Source: an uncultured Flavobacteriales bacterium (GTDB lineage Bacteria > Bacteroidota > Bacteroidia > Flavobacteriales_G > Salibacteraceae). Taken from it: a DNA stretch of 64,000 nucleotides. A program made the translations under genes and the position numbers. The notes under the pieces are model-generated. The model worked only from the letters and a program-made list of their open reading frames with translations. It had not been told where the DNA came from and did not search any database. The stretch is taken from assembly GCA_943788775.1 (NCBI GenBank), contig CALSRO010000009.1, positions 62,001 to 126,000 on the forward strand, in the 5' to 3' direction. Position 1 is the first letter of the stretch. Every line of letters begins with the position of its first letter. Below are positions 41,970-52,200 of this stretch, one piece after another.

Positions 41970-43304
41970 TTAAATCTCGCGGTTAATGTCCCATTTCTCT
42001 AAATAGTCAGCGACTCTTCTTACAAACATTCCGCCTAAGGCTCCGTCAACTACTCTATGGTCATAAGAATGGGATAGGAACATCATATGTCTTATTCCTA
42101 TGCTGTCTCCTTCTGGAGTTTCTATTACAGCTGGTTTCTTAGTAATTGCTCCAACCGCCATGATGGCAACCTGTGGTTGATTAATAATGGGAGTACCCAT
42201 CACGTTTCCAAAAGACCCAACGTTTGTCAAAGTGTAGGTTCCACCTTGAATTTCGTCTGGTTGTAATTTATTTGCTCGAGCTCTGTTGGCTAAGTCATTC
42301 ACCGCTTTGGTTAAACCAGTCAAGTTTAAATGATCTGCATTCTTAATTACAGGCACAATCAAGTTTCCACTGGGCAGTGCGGCTGCCATACCAATGTTAA
42401 TTGACTTTTTTCGGATGATTCGATCACCATCCACAGTGATGTTAATCATCGGGAAATCTTTGATCGCTTTGGCGATGGCTTCAATGAATATTGGAGTGAA
42501 GGTTAATTTTTCGCCTTCTTTTTGTTCAAACGACTTTTTGACTTTATTTCTCCAATTAACAACATTGGTCACATCTGCCTCAACGAAGCTCGTTACGTGC
42601 GGTGAAGTGTGTTTCGACTTAACCATGTGCTCTGAAATGAGCTTACGCATTCTGTCCATTTCGATGATTTCAACATCTCCACTAACCGATGCCGCAGGAG
42701 CCGATGATTTCGCTGGAGTAGTTGTTGGTGCTTGAACAGGTGCACGAGATGAGGTCGGCACACCTGCTTCGATAACAGTTCCATTACCTCGATTTTCTAA
42801 GTATTCTAAAACGTCTTTCTTTGTTACTCTTCCGTTTTTACCAGAACCATCAATTTTTTCCAATTCCTGCACAGATATACCTTCTTCTTTGGCAATGCTT
42901 TTTACCAATGGGCTGTAAAATTGGTCTGTATCCGAGAAATTCGTGTCGTTAGCATCCGCAATAGCGTTGGTTACAATTTGTTGCGCTGCTTGCGCTGGTT
43001 CAGGGCTTGGGGTTTCTTTCGATTCAACTTGAGCAGGAGCCGCATTTGGAGCAGCTGCTTCACCTTCCGCACCTATAATGGCTATGGCTTGACCTACCTG
43101 CGCCACATCACCTTCTTGTACTAGTAGCTCTAGAATCGTTCCTGATATGGGCGCTGGCACTTCACTATCTACTTTGTCCGTTGCAATTTCAACGATAGCC
43201 TCTTCTGCATCAACTGTATCTCCAACACTTTTCAACCAAGTTGTAATGGTTGCCTCTGCAACACTTTCGCCCATTTTTGGCAGAATGACTTCTGTTTGCG
43301 CCAT
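41970..43304 (-). CDS. 2-oxo acid dehydrogenase E2 (dihydrolipoyl acyltransferase)
   Basis: 444 residues from MAQTEVILPKMGESV (start 43304). Lipoyl domain with the modified lysine in EIATDKVDSEVP (Lys44), peripheral-subunit (E3)-binding domain (FYSPLVKSIAKEEGISVQELEKIDGSGKNGRVTKKDVL) and the catalytic acyltransferase domain with SYDHRVVDGALGG. The E-ATDKVDSEVPAP sequence is typical of branched-chain-type E2, but pyruvate and 2-oxoglutarate E2 cannot be excluded. It acts in the cytosol with E1 and E3 subunits, not in this window. Confidence 0.9.
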   Translation of the reverse strand: MAQTEVILPKMGESVAEATITTWLKSVGDTVDAEEAIVEIATDKVDSEVPAPISGTILELLVQEGDVAQVGQAIAIIGAEGEAAAPNAAPAQVESKETPSPEPAQAAQQIVTNAIADANDTNFSDTDQFYSPLVKSIAKEEGISVQELEKIDGSGKNGRVTKKDVLEYLENRGNGTVIEAGVPTSSRAPVQAPTTTPAKSSAPAASVSGDVEIIEMDRMRKLISEHMVKSKHTSPHVTSFVEADVTNVVNWRNKVKKSFEQKEGEKLTFTPIFIEAIAKAIKDFPMINITVDGDRIIRKKSINIGMAAALPSGNLIVPVIKNADHLNLTGLTKAVNDLANRARANKLQPDEIQGGTYTLTNVGSFGNVMGTPIINQPQVAIMAVGAITKKPAVIETPEGDSIGIRHMMFLSHSYDHRVVDGALGGMFVRRVADYLEKWDINREI

Positions 43305-43409
43305 AGCTTTGATCTGTTTTTTTTGCGGAGGCAAAGGTACGTTAAAGATGTAATCTTGCATTATTTCTCTAAACCGAACTTTTTTAAGTCTGAAATGTTT
43401 CCTTGCACT

Positions 43410-45818
43410 ATGAGATTGTTTATCACCACCACAGCACTCTTCATTTCAACTTTTATCTCAGCCCAAGAAAACGGAGCGATTAAAGGCCGAGTATTCGACC
43501 CAATTAATAATGAAGGTGTTCCCTTTGCAAATGTTGTGATTCAAGGAACCTCCACCGGTGCCGTCACCGATTTCGATGGAAACTATGAAATACTAAACTT
43601 AAATCCAGGATTATACAATCTTGAAGCCTCTTCTGTTGGCTATGAGACCAAGGTGGAGTATGAAATTCAGACGTTTAATAATAAGCCCACCTTCATAAAT
43701 ATTGAATTAAGTCCTGCCGCAGAATTGCTAGAAGCGGTGGAAGTAGTCGCCTCGCCCTTCAGCAAGAAAGATGAAGCACCAGTTTCTATGAGAACGATTG
43801 GCGTTTCTGAGATTGAAAGAAACCCAGGAGGAAATCGAGATATTTCGAGAGTGATACAATCGCTACCTGGGGTCGCATCACCGCCATCATTTCGAAACGA
43901 TATTATTATTCGTGGAGGGGCTCCAAACGAGAATAGATTTTACCTCGATGGAGTAGAAGTGCCAAACATTAACCATTTTGCTACGCAGGGTTCTTCGGGA
44001 GGCCCAGTTGGTTTGATAAATGTCAATTTTATTAAAGAAGTTGAGTTTTATTCTGCCTCTTTTCCAGCCAATAGAGGAAATGCTCTGAGCTCAGTATTTG
44101 ATTTCTCCCTGAAGGAGGGTAATCCAGAAAAAATCAAGGCAAATATTACGGTAGGAAGCAGCGATTATGGATTGACCTTAGACGGTCCAATTGGAGAAAA
44201 TACAAGCTATATTTTTTCGGTAAGACGGTCTTATTTGCAATTTCTCTTTGCTGCGCTTAGGTTACCATTTCTTCCCATATACAATGATGCTCAGTTCAAA
44301 GTGAAAACTAAACTCAACGCGAAGAATGAGATTACATTGATCGGTTTGGGGGCCCTGGATCAATTTGAAATAAACAAAAACGTAAATGATGGGATTGACG
44401 ACCCCGAAACCTTGGAGCGAAATCAATTTATACTTGGAAATATTGTTTCAAATGAACAGTGGAATTACACGGTTGGTGCAGCTTATAAGCATTTTGCCGA
44501 GAGCAGCTTTCAGCAAGTTGTTGTGAGTCGTAATCATCTGGATAATACAGCTAAGAAATATTTTAACAACGATGAAAGCTCAGAGGCGAATAAAATTCTC
44601 GATTATCGAAGTCAAGAAATTGAAAACAAAGTCAGATTAGAACACACTTGGCGAGGTGAAGGATGGAAGTGGAACGTGGGCGCAGGATATGAAAATGCAC
44701 TGTTTACGAATAGAACATTCAATCGATTTGTTACAGCAGATGGACAGCAGTTGACAGCAGACTTTAGGTCTGAGTTGATTGTGAATAAGTACTCTTTATT
44801 CACACAGCTTTCTAAAGGTTTTACTGCGAATCGCCTTAAGTTGAGTTTAGGACTTCGATCTGATATCACAGATTTCAATAAAGCCATGGGGAATCCCATT
44901 GATCAGCTGTCCCCGAGGATGTCCGCTTCTTATTTATTTGCATCCAAATGGAGTCTAAATGCGAGTATCGGAAGATACTACCAACTACCTCCATACACCA
45001 TAATGGGGTATAGGAGCAATGCAGGTGACCTTGTGAATAAGCAAAATGGTATCAGCTATATTCAATGCGATCAAGCCGTTCTAGGGCTTGAGTATCTGCC
45101 ATATACCAACACAAAGATTAGTGTTGAAGGATTCTATAAACTGTATGATAATTACCCATTCCTCGTACGTGATAGCATTTCTTTAGCAAACTTAGGAAGT
45201 GACTTTGGCGTAATTGGAAACGACCCTGCTGTGCCAACATCAAAAGGTCGTGCCTATGGACTCGAATTACTTGTGCAACAAAAGCTGACTAAAGGATTTT
45301 ACGGCATACTGGCAGTGACCCTGGTTAAAAGTGAGTTTGAGGATAAGAATGGTAAGTACAGACCGAGCGCTTGGGATAACGGTCAAGTGGTGACCTTAAC
45401 TGCGGGTAAGAAATTTAAAAAAGACTGGGAATTAGGAGCGAGGTTTAGATATTTGGGTGCATCGCCCTACACACCTTATGATTTGGCGCTATCAAGCAAT
45501 AGGGCTAATTGGGACCTACGCGGAGTTGGCATTTTAGATTACGATCAGCTGAATACGGAACGTACTGGTGCCGTGCATCAATTAGATATGCGCCTAGATA
45601 AGCGTTGGTACTTTGCAAAGTGGTCACTCAACTTGTATTTAGACATTCAGAATGTCTATAACTTCCAAGCTCCTCTTGCTCCTTCAATAACTGTTGTAAG
45701 AGATGATAATGGTGATCCGTTAGTAGATCCAATGGATGCTTCAAGATACCAGACTAAAGAAATTGAAAATTTTTCTGGAACGCTTTTGCCATCTATAGGG
45801 ATTATCATCGAATTGTAA
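43410..45818 (+). CDS. TonB-dependent receptor
   Basis: 802 residues from MRLFITTTALFISTFISAQ (ATG 43410). Domain order: carboxypeptidase D regulatory-like (GAIKGRVFDPINNEGVPFANVVIQGTSTG ... SVGYETK, about 20-115), plug (RTIGVSEIERNPGGNRDISRVIQSLPGVASPP ... DIIIRGGAPNENRFYLDGVEVPN, about 125-230) and an outer-membrane beta-barrel (rest). The short regulatory domain and the ending with a barrel strand (ENFSGTLLPSIGIIIEL) fit a receptor without a SusD partner. Substrate unknown. A bidirectional terminator follows. Confidence 0.9.
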   Translation: MRLFITTTALFISTFISAQENGAIKGRVFDPINNEGVPFANVVIQGTSTGAVTDFDGNYEILNLNPGLYNLEASSVGYETKVEYEIQTFNNKPTFINIELSPAAELLEAVEVVASPFSKKDEAPVSMRTIGVSEIERNPGGNRDISRVIQSLPGVASPPSFRNDIIIRGGAPNENRFYLDGVEVPNINHFATQGSSGGPVGLINVNFIKEVEFYSASFPANRGNALSSVFDFSLKEGNPEKIKANITVGSSDYGLTLDGPIGENTSYIFSVRRSYLQFLFAALRLPFLPIYNDAQFKVKTKLNAKNEITLIGLGALDQFEINKNVNDGIDDPETLERNQFILGNIVSNEQWNYTVGAAYKHFAESSFQQVVVSRNHLDNTAKKYFNNDESSEANKILDYRSQEIENKVRLEHTWRGEGWKWNVGAGYENALFTNRTFNRFVTADGQQLTADFRSELIVNKYSLFTQLSKGFTANRLKLSLGLRSDITDFNKAMGNPIDQLSPRMSASYLFASKWSLNASIGRYYQLPPYTIMGYRSNAGDLVNKQNGISYIQCDQAVLGLEYLPYTNTKISVEGFYKLYDNYPFLVRDSISLANLGSDFGVIGNDPAVPTSKGRAYGLELLVQQKLTKGFYGILAVTLVKSEFEDKNGKYRPSAWDNGQVVTLTAGKKFKKDWELGARFRYLGASPYTPYDLALSSNRANWDLRGVGILDYDQLNTERTGAVHQLDMRLDKRWYFAKWSLNLYLDIQNVYNFQAPLAPSITVVRDDNGDPLVDPMDASRYQTKEIENFSGTLLPSIGIIIEL

Positions 45819-45847
45819 ATCTGATAAAAGACGGATTGCTAGAAAGT

Positions 45848-45876
45848 AAAAACGCCCACTCAAATGGTGGGCGTTT
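45848..45876. terminator. Rho-independent terminator, bidirectional
   Basis: Stem AAACGCCCAC / GTGGGCGTTT with a short loop. The T run is stronger on the minus strand, so it mainly closes the SpoIIE operon, but it also lies just after the receptor gene on the plus strand. Confidence 0.8.
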
Positions 45877-45902
45877 CAATTAGTTCGAGTTATGATTTAA
45901 TG

Positions 45903-47696
45903 TTAGAACCGAATACCAACAACTAAGATGTCGTCAATCTGTTCTTCTTCATCGCCCATCCAATCTTCGATTCGGTCATTTAGAATCTCTTTTTGTTCAG
46001 ACATCGATTTGTCAGTTACTTCTACAAGTAGTTTCTTAAACTGAGAGTACTTAAACTTCTTACCATTCGGTCCGCCAAATTGGTCAGCATATCCATCAGA
46101 GAAGATATATATGGTGTCATTTTTTTGAACTTCTAGCTCATGATTGGTGTACGGTGTGTTCAAATTATCACCAAAAAATCCAACAGGCTGTCTATCACCA
46201 CGAGTTTCCAAAATTTCGCCATTTCGAATCATCCAAAGTGGATTGTTAGCGCCTGCAAATTCAATTTTATTTCCAGTCTTAGGAATAGATAAAATCGCGA
46301 TGTCCATACCGTCTTTGGTTTGTTCTCCAGAAGATTGCTTGTTCAAAGCGCTGATCACTCCGTGCTTTAAAGCGTAGAGAATATCTGCAGGAGATGTCAT
46401 TCCTTTTTCATTGACAATTTCATTTAAAAGCGAGCTGCCAATCATGGACATCAAGGCTCCTGGTACACCATGGCCCGTACAATCCGCTGCAGCAATTATT
46501 GCTCTGTCTTGTTTTTCAGAAAACCAATAGAAATCGCCACTTACAATGTCCTTCGGACGGAATAATACAAGGCTATTTTTCAATGCGTTGTCAATGTCTT
46601 CCTTGGAAGGTAGTATCGCTTCCTGAATACGTTTGGCATATAGTATACTGTCTTTAACCTGCTCGTATAATTCAGCTATTTGCTCACTTTGCTTTTCAAT
46701 TTCTTCTTTTTGACGGACTACCTCAGCCGTGCGCTCTCTTACTTTTTCTTCCATATCCTCAGCGTACTCTTTCAAGTTTTTACGCATGAGTAGAAGTGAT
46801 TGACCCAATTCATCTTGATCGCTCAAAGGATCGTAGTCTGAGTTGTATGTTCCAGAACCAACAGCAATTGCAAAGTCTTTTGTTCGTCTCAAACCGGCAA
46901 CTACAGTTTCCAAGGCGTTTGCCATTTCACCAATTTCATCGCCTCCCGTATCAATCCACGACTTAGGGAAAATACCTTTGGATAGATCGAGTAGAATTAA
47001 TCTCAATTTTCTGACTGGAGAAACAATGGTGCGAGTAGTTAAGAATGCGATCAGAATACCTGCAATCGCCAAGGCCCAACCAAGATTCTGAATCAAGGTT
47101 TGAATTCCCTGAAACTTACCCAGCATTTCCTCCGTTATCTCCTTCGTCTTCTCCTTTTTGTGATCGATGAGATTATTGAGCTCTTGAATGATATAATCAG
47201 TTTGCACGTCAATGTCTCCCGCTTGTTCTACCATCGATGCAGCAAGGATAGTATTCGTGGGTTCGTTGTAGCTTTCAATTCCTGATAAGGTCATCTTAAT
47301 AAAATCGTGAAGACCCCACAATTCCTCAATACTACTGAACAATCCAGTTATTTCTGTACCACTCGAATCTTGCCATGACTCGGCTAGTTTTTCAAGCTCA
47401 ATTTTGAGTTGTGGGTATTCAGTATAGGTCAGATCATTCAGATCGACTTTATCTTCAAACTCTGCTGGAGTAGCCTGATATGCCCAGTTATTGATGAGCA
47501 TTTTAGAACGCACAATCAATAGCTTTAACTCTTCGAGTTTAGCGATAGATGGATTGTGGTTATTAGTAATTTCTTCATTGATTTTTCTACTTTCAACAAA
47601 GGTGTCGTTCGTAATATAGAACGCAACTATGGTCGCTAAAATGACCACGGCAAATCCTAAACTTATTTTTCTTCCAATGCTAAAGTGTGAAAACAT
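45903..47696 (-). CDS. Membrane SpoIIE-family protein phosphatase with periplasmic sensor
   Basis: 597 residues. TM1 about 10-29, a periplasmic helical domain (about 30-203), TM2 about 204-220, HAMP (about 221-275), a coiled coil (MEEKVRERTAEVVRQKEEIEKQSEQIAELYEQVKDSI, 315-351) and a SpoIIE/PP2C-type phosphatase (about 355-597) with VSGDFYWF and ADCTGHGVPGALMS (metal-binding aspartates). It would dephosphorylate an anti-sigma antagonist or similar Ser/Thr-phosphorylated protein. It is the last gene of a minus-strand operon, 11 bases after the TPR gene, with YfiR two genes upstream. Confidence 0.9.
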   Translation of the reverse strand: MFSHFSIGRKISLGFAVVILATIVAFYITNDTFVESRKINEEITNNHNPSIAKLEELKLLIVRSKMLINNWAYQATPAEFEDKVDLNDLTYTEYPQLKIELEKLAESWQDSSGTEITGLFSSIEELWGLHDFIKMTLSGIESYNEPTNTILAASMVEQAGDIDVQTDYIIQELNNLIDHKKEKTKEITEEMLGKFQGIQTLIQNLGWALAIAGILIAFLTTRTIVSPVRKLRLILLDLSKGIFPKSWIDTGGDEIGEMANALETVVAGLRRTKDFAIAVGSGTYNSDYDPLSDQDELGQSLLLMRKNLKEYAEDMEEKVRERTAEVVRQKEEIEKQSEQIAELYEQVKDSILYAKRIQEAILPSKEDIDNALKNSLVLFRPKDIVSGDFYWFSEKQDRAIIAAADCTGHGVPGALMSMIGSSLLNEIVNEKGMTSPADILYALKHGVISALNKQSSGEQTKDGMDIAILSIPKTGNKIEFAGANNPLWMIRNGEILETRGDRQPVGFFGDNLNTPYTNHELEVQKNDTIYIFSDGYADQFGGPNGKKFKYSQFKKLLVEVTDKSMSEQKEILNDRIEDWMGDEEEQIDDILVVGIRF

Positions 47697-47707
47697 ATTC
47701 TCCTTTT

Positions 47708-48601
47708 TTATTGGTTAGATTCTAATTCGTCCAACAGTTTCTGATAGTACTCGGACTTCTCAATATCATTTAGACCGAAATAAATACCAGATAAGCCTTG
47801 TAATGTGGCCTTTCTAGTTGGGTCTAATTCATATGCCTTGAGCATATATGGTAGGGCTTTCGTAAACAACTCCATCACCCTTTCTTGAACTGCAAAAAGC
47901 TCTTCAAATGGTAGTTCATAATCCATATTATCAATCATGTTTACACCTTGATTGTAATAATGAATAGCCAGGTTATAGTTTGCACTTACGTTGTTGCTAT
48001 CAAGTGCGATTACCTTTTCGTACAACTCGATTATCTGGACACCTAAAGCGTCTAAATTGGTTGTAGGATCCGCTTTTTCGTAGAGAATACTTAATCGTGA
48101 GGCTTTATATAAACTGAATTCAACGTCTCTGCCAGTAAAGTCCATTTCAGGGTTTGTAATCTGAGTTAAACTTTTGTATTCGTCATAATAAGCTTGGGCT
48201 ACATCGAAATCACTCATGTCAAGTGAGGTAGCGGCATCATTGAATAGAGTAGAGGCCAGAAATTTTAGAGATTGAACGCAATCGTTTTTGAACTCGGCTT
48301 CAGTGTCAATCTCCATGGTCTTTTTAAAGGACTGGATAGCTATGGCTCGCTGCTCTTGACCATCGGGGCTCTTCCGATCAAGTTTATACATGTCCTTATA
48401 TATGTATCCGCGAAAACACCACGTGCGCGCTGTCGAGTTGAATTTATCATCTTCAACCGCAATGTCAATGAGCTCTTGTGCTTTTGTATAGTCCTTGCTC
48501 TGATAGGCACGAAGTGCCAAGGATACTGGATCGAGCTGAGCCCTTAAGCCGATCGGTATCGTCAGAAGCAAGACTAGTATGGGTACTAAGAGTCTCTTCA
48601 T
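47708..48601 (-). CDS. TPR-repeat exported protein
   Basis: 297 residues. Signal peptide KRLLVPILVLLLTIPIGLRA, then about six TPR motifs (AYQSKDYTKAQELIDIAVEDD, YYDEYKSLTQITNPEM, YNLAIHYYNQGVN, AYELDPTRKATLQGLSGIYFGLN). A scaffold for complexes in the periplasm or at the outer membrane. It lies 4 bases after YfiR and 11 bases before the phosphatase gene, all in one operon. Confidence 0.8.
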   Translation of the reverse strand: MKRLLVPILVLLLTIPIGLRAQLDPVSLALRAYQSKDYTKAQELIDIAVEDDKFNSTARTWCFRGYIYKDMYKLDRKSPDGQEQRAIAIQSFKKTMEIDTEAEFKNDCVQSLKFLASTLFNDAATSLDMSDFDVAQAYYDEYKSLTQITNPEMDFTGRDVEFSLYKASRLSILYEKADPTTNLDALGVQIIELYEKVIALDSNNVSANYNLAIHYYNQGVNMIDNMDYELPFEELFAVQERVMELFTKALPYMLKAYELDPTRKATLQGLSGIYFGLNDIEKSEYYQKLLDELESNQ

Positions 48602-48605
48602 ATTT

Positions 48606-49139
48606 TTAATTTACCACCTTGGTGGCCATTTTTTCTAATGTGTTACTAATCACTAAACCTTGTTCCTTAAATATTTTATTATTCATCTCAAATTTGATCA
48701 AACTTCCGGCCACCACAAAGTTGATAGCTGCTAACCTGTCTATCATTCCAGGAGCTTCGGTTATGATAACAGCGTTATAACTACGAGCCTTTTTAGAGAA
48801 AGGTTCTACTTCGCCCGCGGTCTTTCCTCCAATGTAGAGAACATGACATCTTTCTATATCGGCAGCGCTGGTATAAGTTTTAACGACAACTTTTTGACTA
48901 TTGATGCTTTTTGCCTTGGCGGCATCTCTCAAGCTATTTGCCAAGTCATCATCATTTACTACGGCAATAATGAAGTCGCCTTTCTTATAGGCTTCTGGGT
49001 ACTCGGTAGATTGAGCGAATTTGTATATGAAAAGACTCTTCATTTTGGCCCTTGTATTCACCGCAGTGTTCATGGTTTGGGCATTGGTCGCCATGGCGAA
49101 ACCAATTATCAACGATATAAAAATGAGTAATCTCTTCAC
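48606..49139 (-). CDS. YfiR-family periplasmic protein (DUF4154)
   Basis: 177 residues from the GTG at 49139 (KRLLIFISLIIGFAMATNAQ signal peptide); an upstream ATG at 49175 would add 12 residues before it. The mature part matches YfiR/DUF4154 (FIYKFAQSTEYPEAYKKGDFIIAVV ... CHVLYIGGK ... EMNNKIFKEQGLVISNTLEKMATKV). In Pseudomonas, YfiR represses the cyclase YfiN through its periplasmic domain. Here no GGDEF gene is present, but a periplasmic-sensor phosphatase lies downstream. Confidence 0.85.
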   Translation of the reverse strand: MKRLLIFISLIIGFAMATNAQTMNTAVNTRAKMKSLFIYKFAQSTEYPEAYKKGDFIIAVVNDDDLANSLRDAAKAKSINSQKVVVKTYTSAADIERCHVLYIGGKTAGEVEPFSKKARSYNAVIITEAPGMIDRLAAINFVVAGSLIKFEMNNKIFKEQGLVISNTLEKMATKVVN

Positions 49140-49249
49140 TGTATAATTCCGCGCAAAAGTATGTGTTCTGAACACACGCTTGTAAAAATTGCGGATGCGC
49201 CAATTTAGATATAAAACAGTGGGTCAGAATAGAATTTAAGTTCGCTTGA

Positions 49250-52200
49250 TTATTTCTGTAGCCGAATCTCCACTCTTCTATTCTGTTTTCGATCATCTAC
49301 GGGGCAAGGGTAATACAATAAACAACCGCCAAATGGTACGCTTTCACCGTGCCAGATAATTTCAACTCGGTCCTCGGAAATATTATTACCAATGATAATG
49401 TTTCGGATATTTTCAGCTCGTAATTCTGAGATTCGCTGATTCACCGCGTATGTGCCCCAAGTATCAGCATATCCGTCCAGTTTTACTAAGGCCTCTGGAT
49501 TTTCCTTTAAAACTTTGATTGCAGCAAAGACGCCCTCAGAACCTTCGGCTGGCAGCATCCATTCATTAAAATCATAAGTGATGATGTAATCTGGTGTTGT
49601 AGGCCATTGGGATATGTCCACGATGCTCAACTCAGTCCTTTGATTCTGTTTACGGTCTTCTTTATTGCATGGTATTCCATCGCTGCAATCAATGATTGGT
49701 TTTGTATCCTCCCAGTTTTGAACATAAATCCGATCGGTGGATATACCTCTAGCGTCTAGGTATTGAACGATGGCTACAGATCTTAATGCGGAGAACGATC
49801 TGTTTCCGAGTGATTCAGCTTGATCGGTATGAGAATTTAATTTAAGATATCTTCCTTCATCAGCTCTCATTGCCTTTACGATGCCCCATAGAAGCAACGA
49901 GTCATCTTCAGTTAAAATGGATGACTTATAGTCAAAATAAATAATGTTTTCCCCCGAAGTTAATGCCTCATCCTTTTTTGGAGTTTCACTCGCAAAGCGA
50001 TCGTGATCAAGATTTGAATCATCCACTGTTTTCAGAGCCAAGCTATACTTATCATGTGCTAATCGATCAAAAACCCATATTTCACCAGCCTTTTCAGGAG
50101 TTTGCAACAGGTTGCCAAATCGATCGAGTAGCTCAATTTTAGCGAGGTCATCATCTTCTTCTATTCTGAAGAAATAGGACCCGTCTTTGGCGAGGTTTTT
50201 AAAAGTGAATTTTCCGACTTTATTTAAAGTAGATACTTCAACTATTTTACCATCAGGGTCAAGGGCAACAATGCGGGTGCCTTCAGGATAGTCTCCAGGT
50301 AGTTTTATATAGGCCCGGCCATAAACATAGCTGGCATCGTCAATCTCTTCTATTTCTCCCAGTTCACTTGCCGCTTCTAAAACAAGTTTTGAATAATTGT
50401 ATGTGTTATCAGCTCCAAGCTGAGCATAGCCGTTTAGCTTGCCGTCATAGTCATAGAACCCAAGGTTTAATCCACTGTCGTCTTCATCCATGACTTGCAA
50501 TGTGAAATCACGTTCTCTACTTAGACTTTTGAAGGCAAAGTTTCCTGCGCCATCAGTCATGGCCGAATCTATTATGTTTCCTTGTTCATCAACAGCATAT
50601 ACCATGATGCCTTCTTTATAGTCTCCAGGAAGTTTTTTGTATAGGCTCCCAGCCACATATCCAGAACTCAACATAGTTTTATCTTCCTCAAGCATTCTAA
50701 ATAGGTCTCGATCGTCTGATTGTAATCTTTCATACATGTACTGGGAAAGCTCGTCTAATCTCAGATGTGCAATTAGATTTCCATCCAAGTCGTAGATATC
50801 AACATTTAAATTCGATTGATCTGATTCGGCCACCCGAAACGAATAATGCTGATCAGATTGAAGCTTTGTGAAATCAAAGAAACCATTACTATCTGCGTAA
50901 ACAGTTTCAACAATTCTTCCATTATCATCCACAGCAAAAATCTTAAGACCATCGCTATAATCACCGGCTAGCTTTCTAAACACTTGCCCATGAAACCCAA
51001 ATTTTGTCAGTTCTGAATCTTCTTCAAAAACAGCGAAACCTTCATACTCATCTCTGCGAAGTGATTTGAAAGCGAAAGTTCCATCTTTCCAATTATCTGC
51101 AAAAACAACGGCCTCGCCTTTGCTGTTTAGAAAGTACAGATTGGCTTTGGCTTCAAGTTCATTGATAGAATCGGGTAGGATTATTCTGAACTCTTCATCA
51201 GCAGAGATTTCACCAAAATCAAAGCTTCCGTTTTCATCAGATAAGGCTGCTCGAAGTTGTCTGTCGTTTGAGTCGAGCATTAACATGCGAACATTGGCCA
51301 ATGGATATCCATCGTACTCTAAAAGCCCTTTGGCTGGCACCGCGTTCATCGGTTTAATGGTTCGTGCCAGTTTTAATCGATTTAGCTCAAAAAGACTATT
51401 GTTTGTATCAAGTACTTGAACGATACCATTCGAATTTTGATAAAAAACGGTAGTCAAATAAACTATTGAGTCCTTTCCTTGGTATTTGACCGTGTAGTTT
51501 TTGAAGGTTGCCAAATCATCAAATGAATACAACCCAATGCTATCTGTTAGGGTTTCTTGAATGATATTTCCATCGTCATCCACAATTACTAATGAAATGC
51601 CACTTACGGATTGTGAAGGAAGTTCGGCATAGAGTTGACCAAAAATGTCGTATAAACCAAGGGTCGAATTGTCAGTTTCGATCATCGATAATGATTCAAA
51701 TTCTTCTCGCTTAAGAGTGGTGAAGGCAAATTGAGATTCAGAAACTCGGTCTAAGAGCATTACTTTTTCACCTTCTTCGTTCAATAGATAGATGCTGGAT
51801 TGGTCTAGTATTTGAGCACTTGCGTTGGCCACTTCAACTCGGTACTTTTTGTTGGTCGGTAATTCGGTGAAAGCAAAGTTTCCTAAACTATCTGTGACGG
51901 ACTCTTCGAGGAGGTTGTCGTTTTCATCGAACAATTGTAGTTTGAAGCCATCTGGCGGAAGCTCACTGTAGTCGAAAAAACCAGATACCTCCATGCGAGC
52001 GGTGTCATTAGGATCGGCTAATCGAACAAATTGGTATATATCATCTCGACCTTGTCCACCATCACGTTCAGAGCTAAAATAGCCTTGTTCTTCATTGCGA
52101 AAACATATCCCGAAGTCATCAAACTCACTGTTAATAGGACTTTTTAGATTGACAGGCTTAGTCCATTTACCATCTACCAAATAAGACTTATAAATATCTA

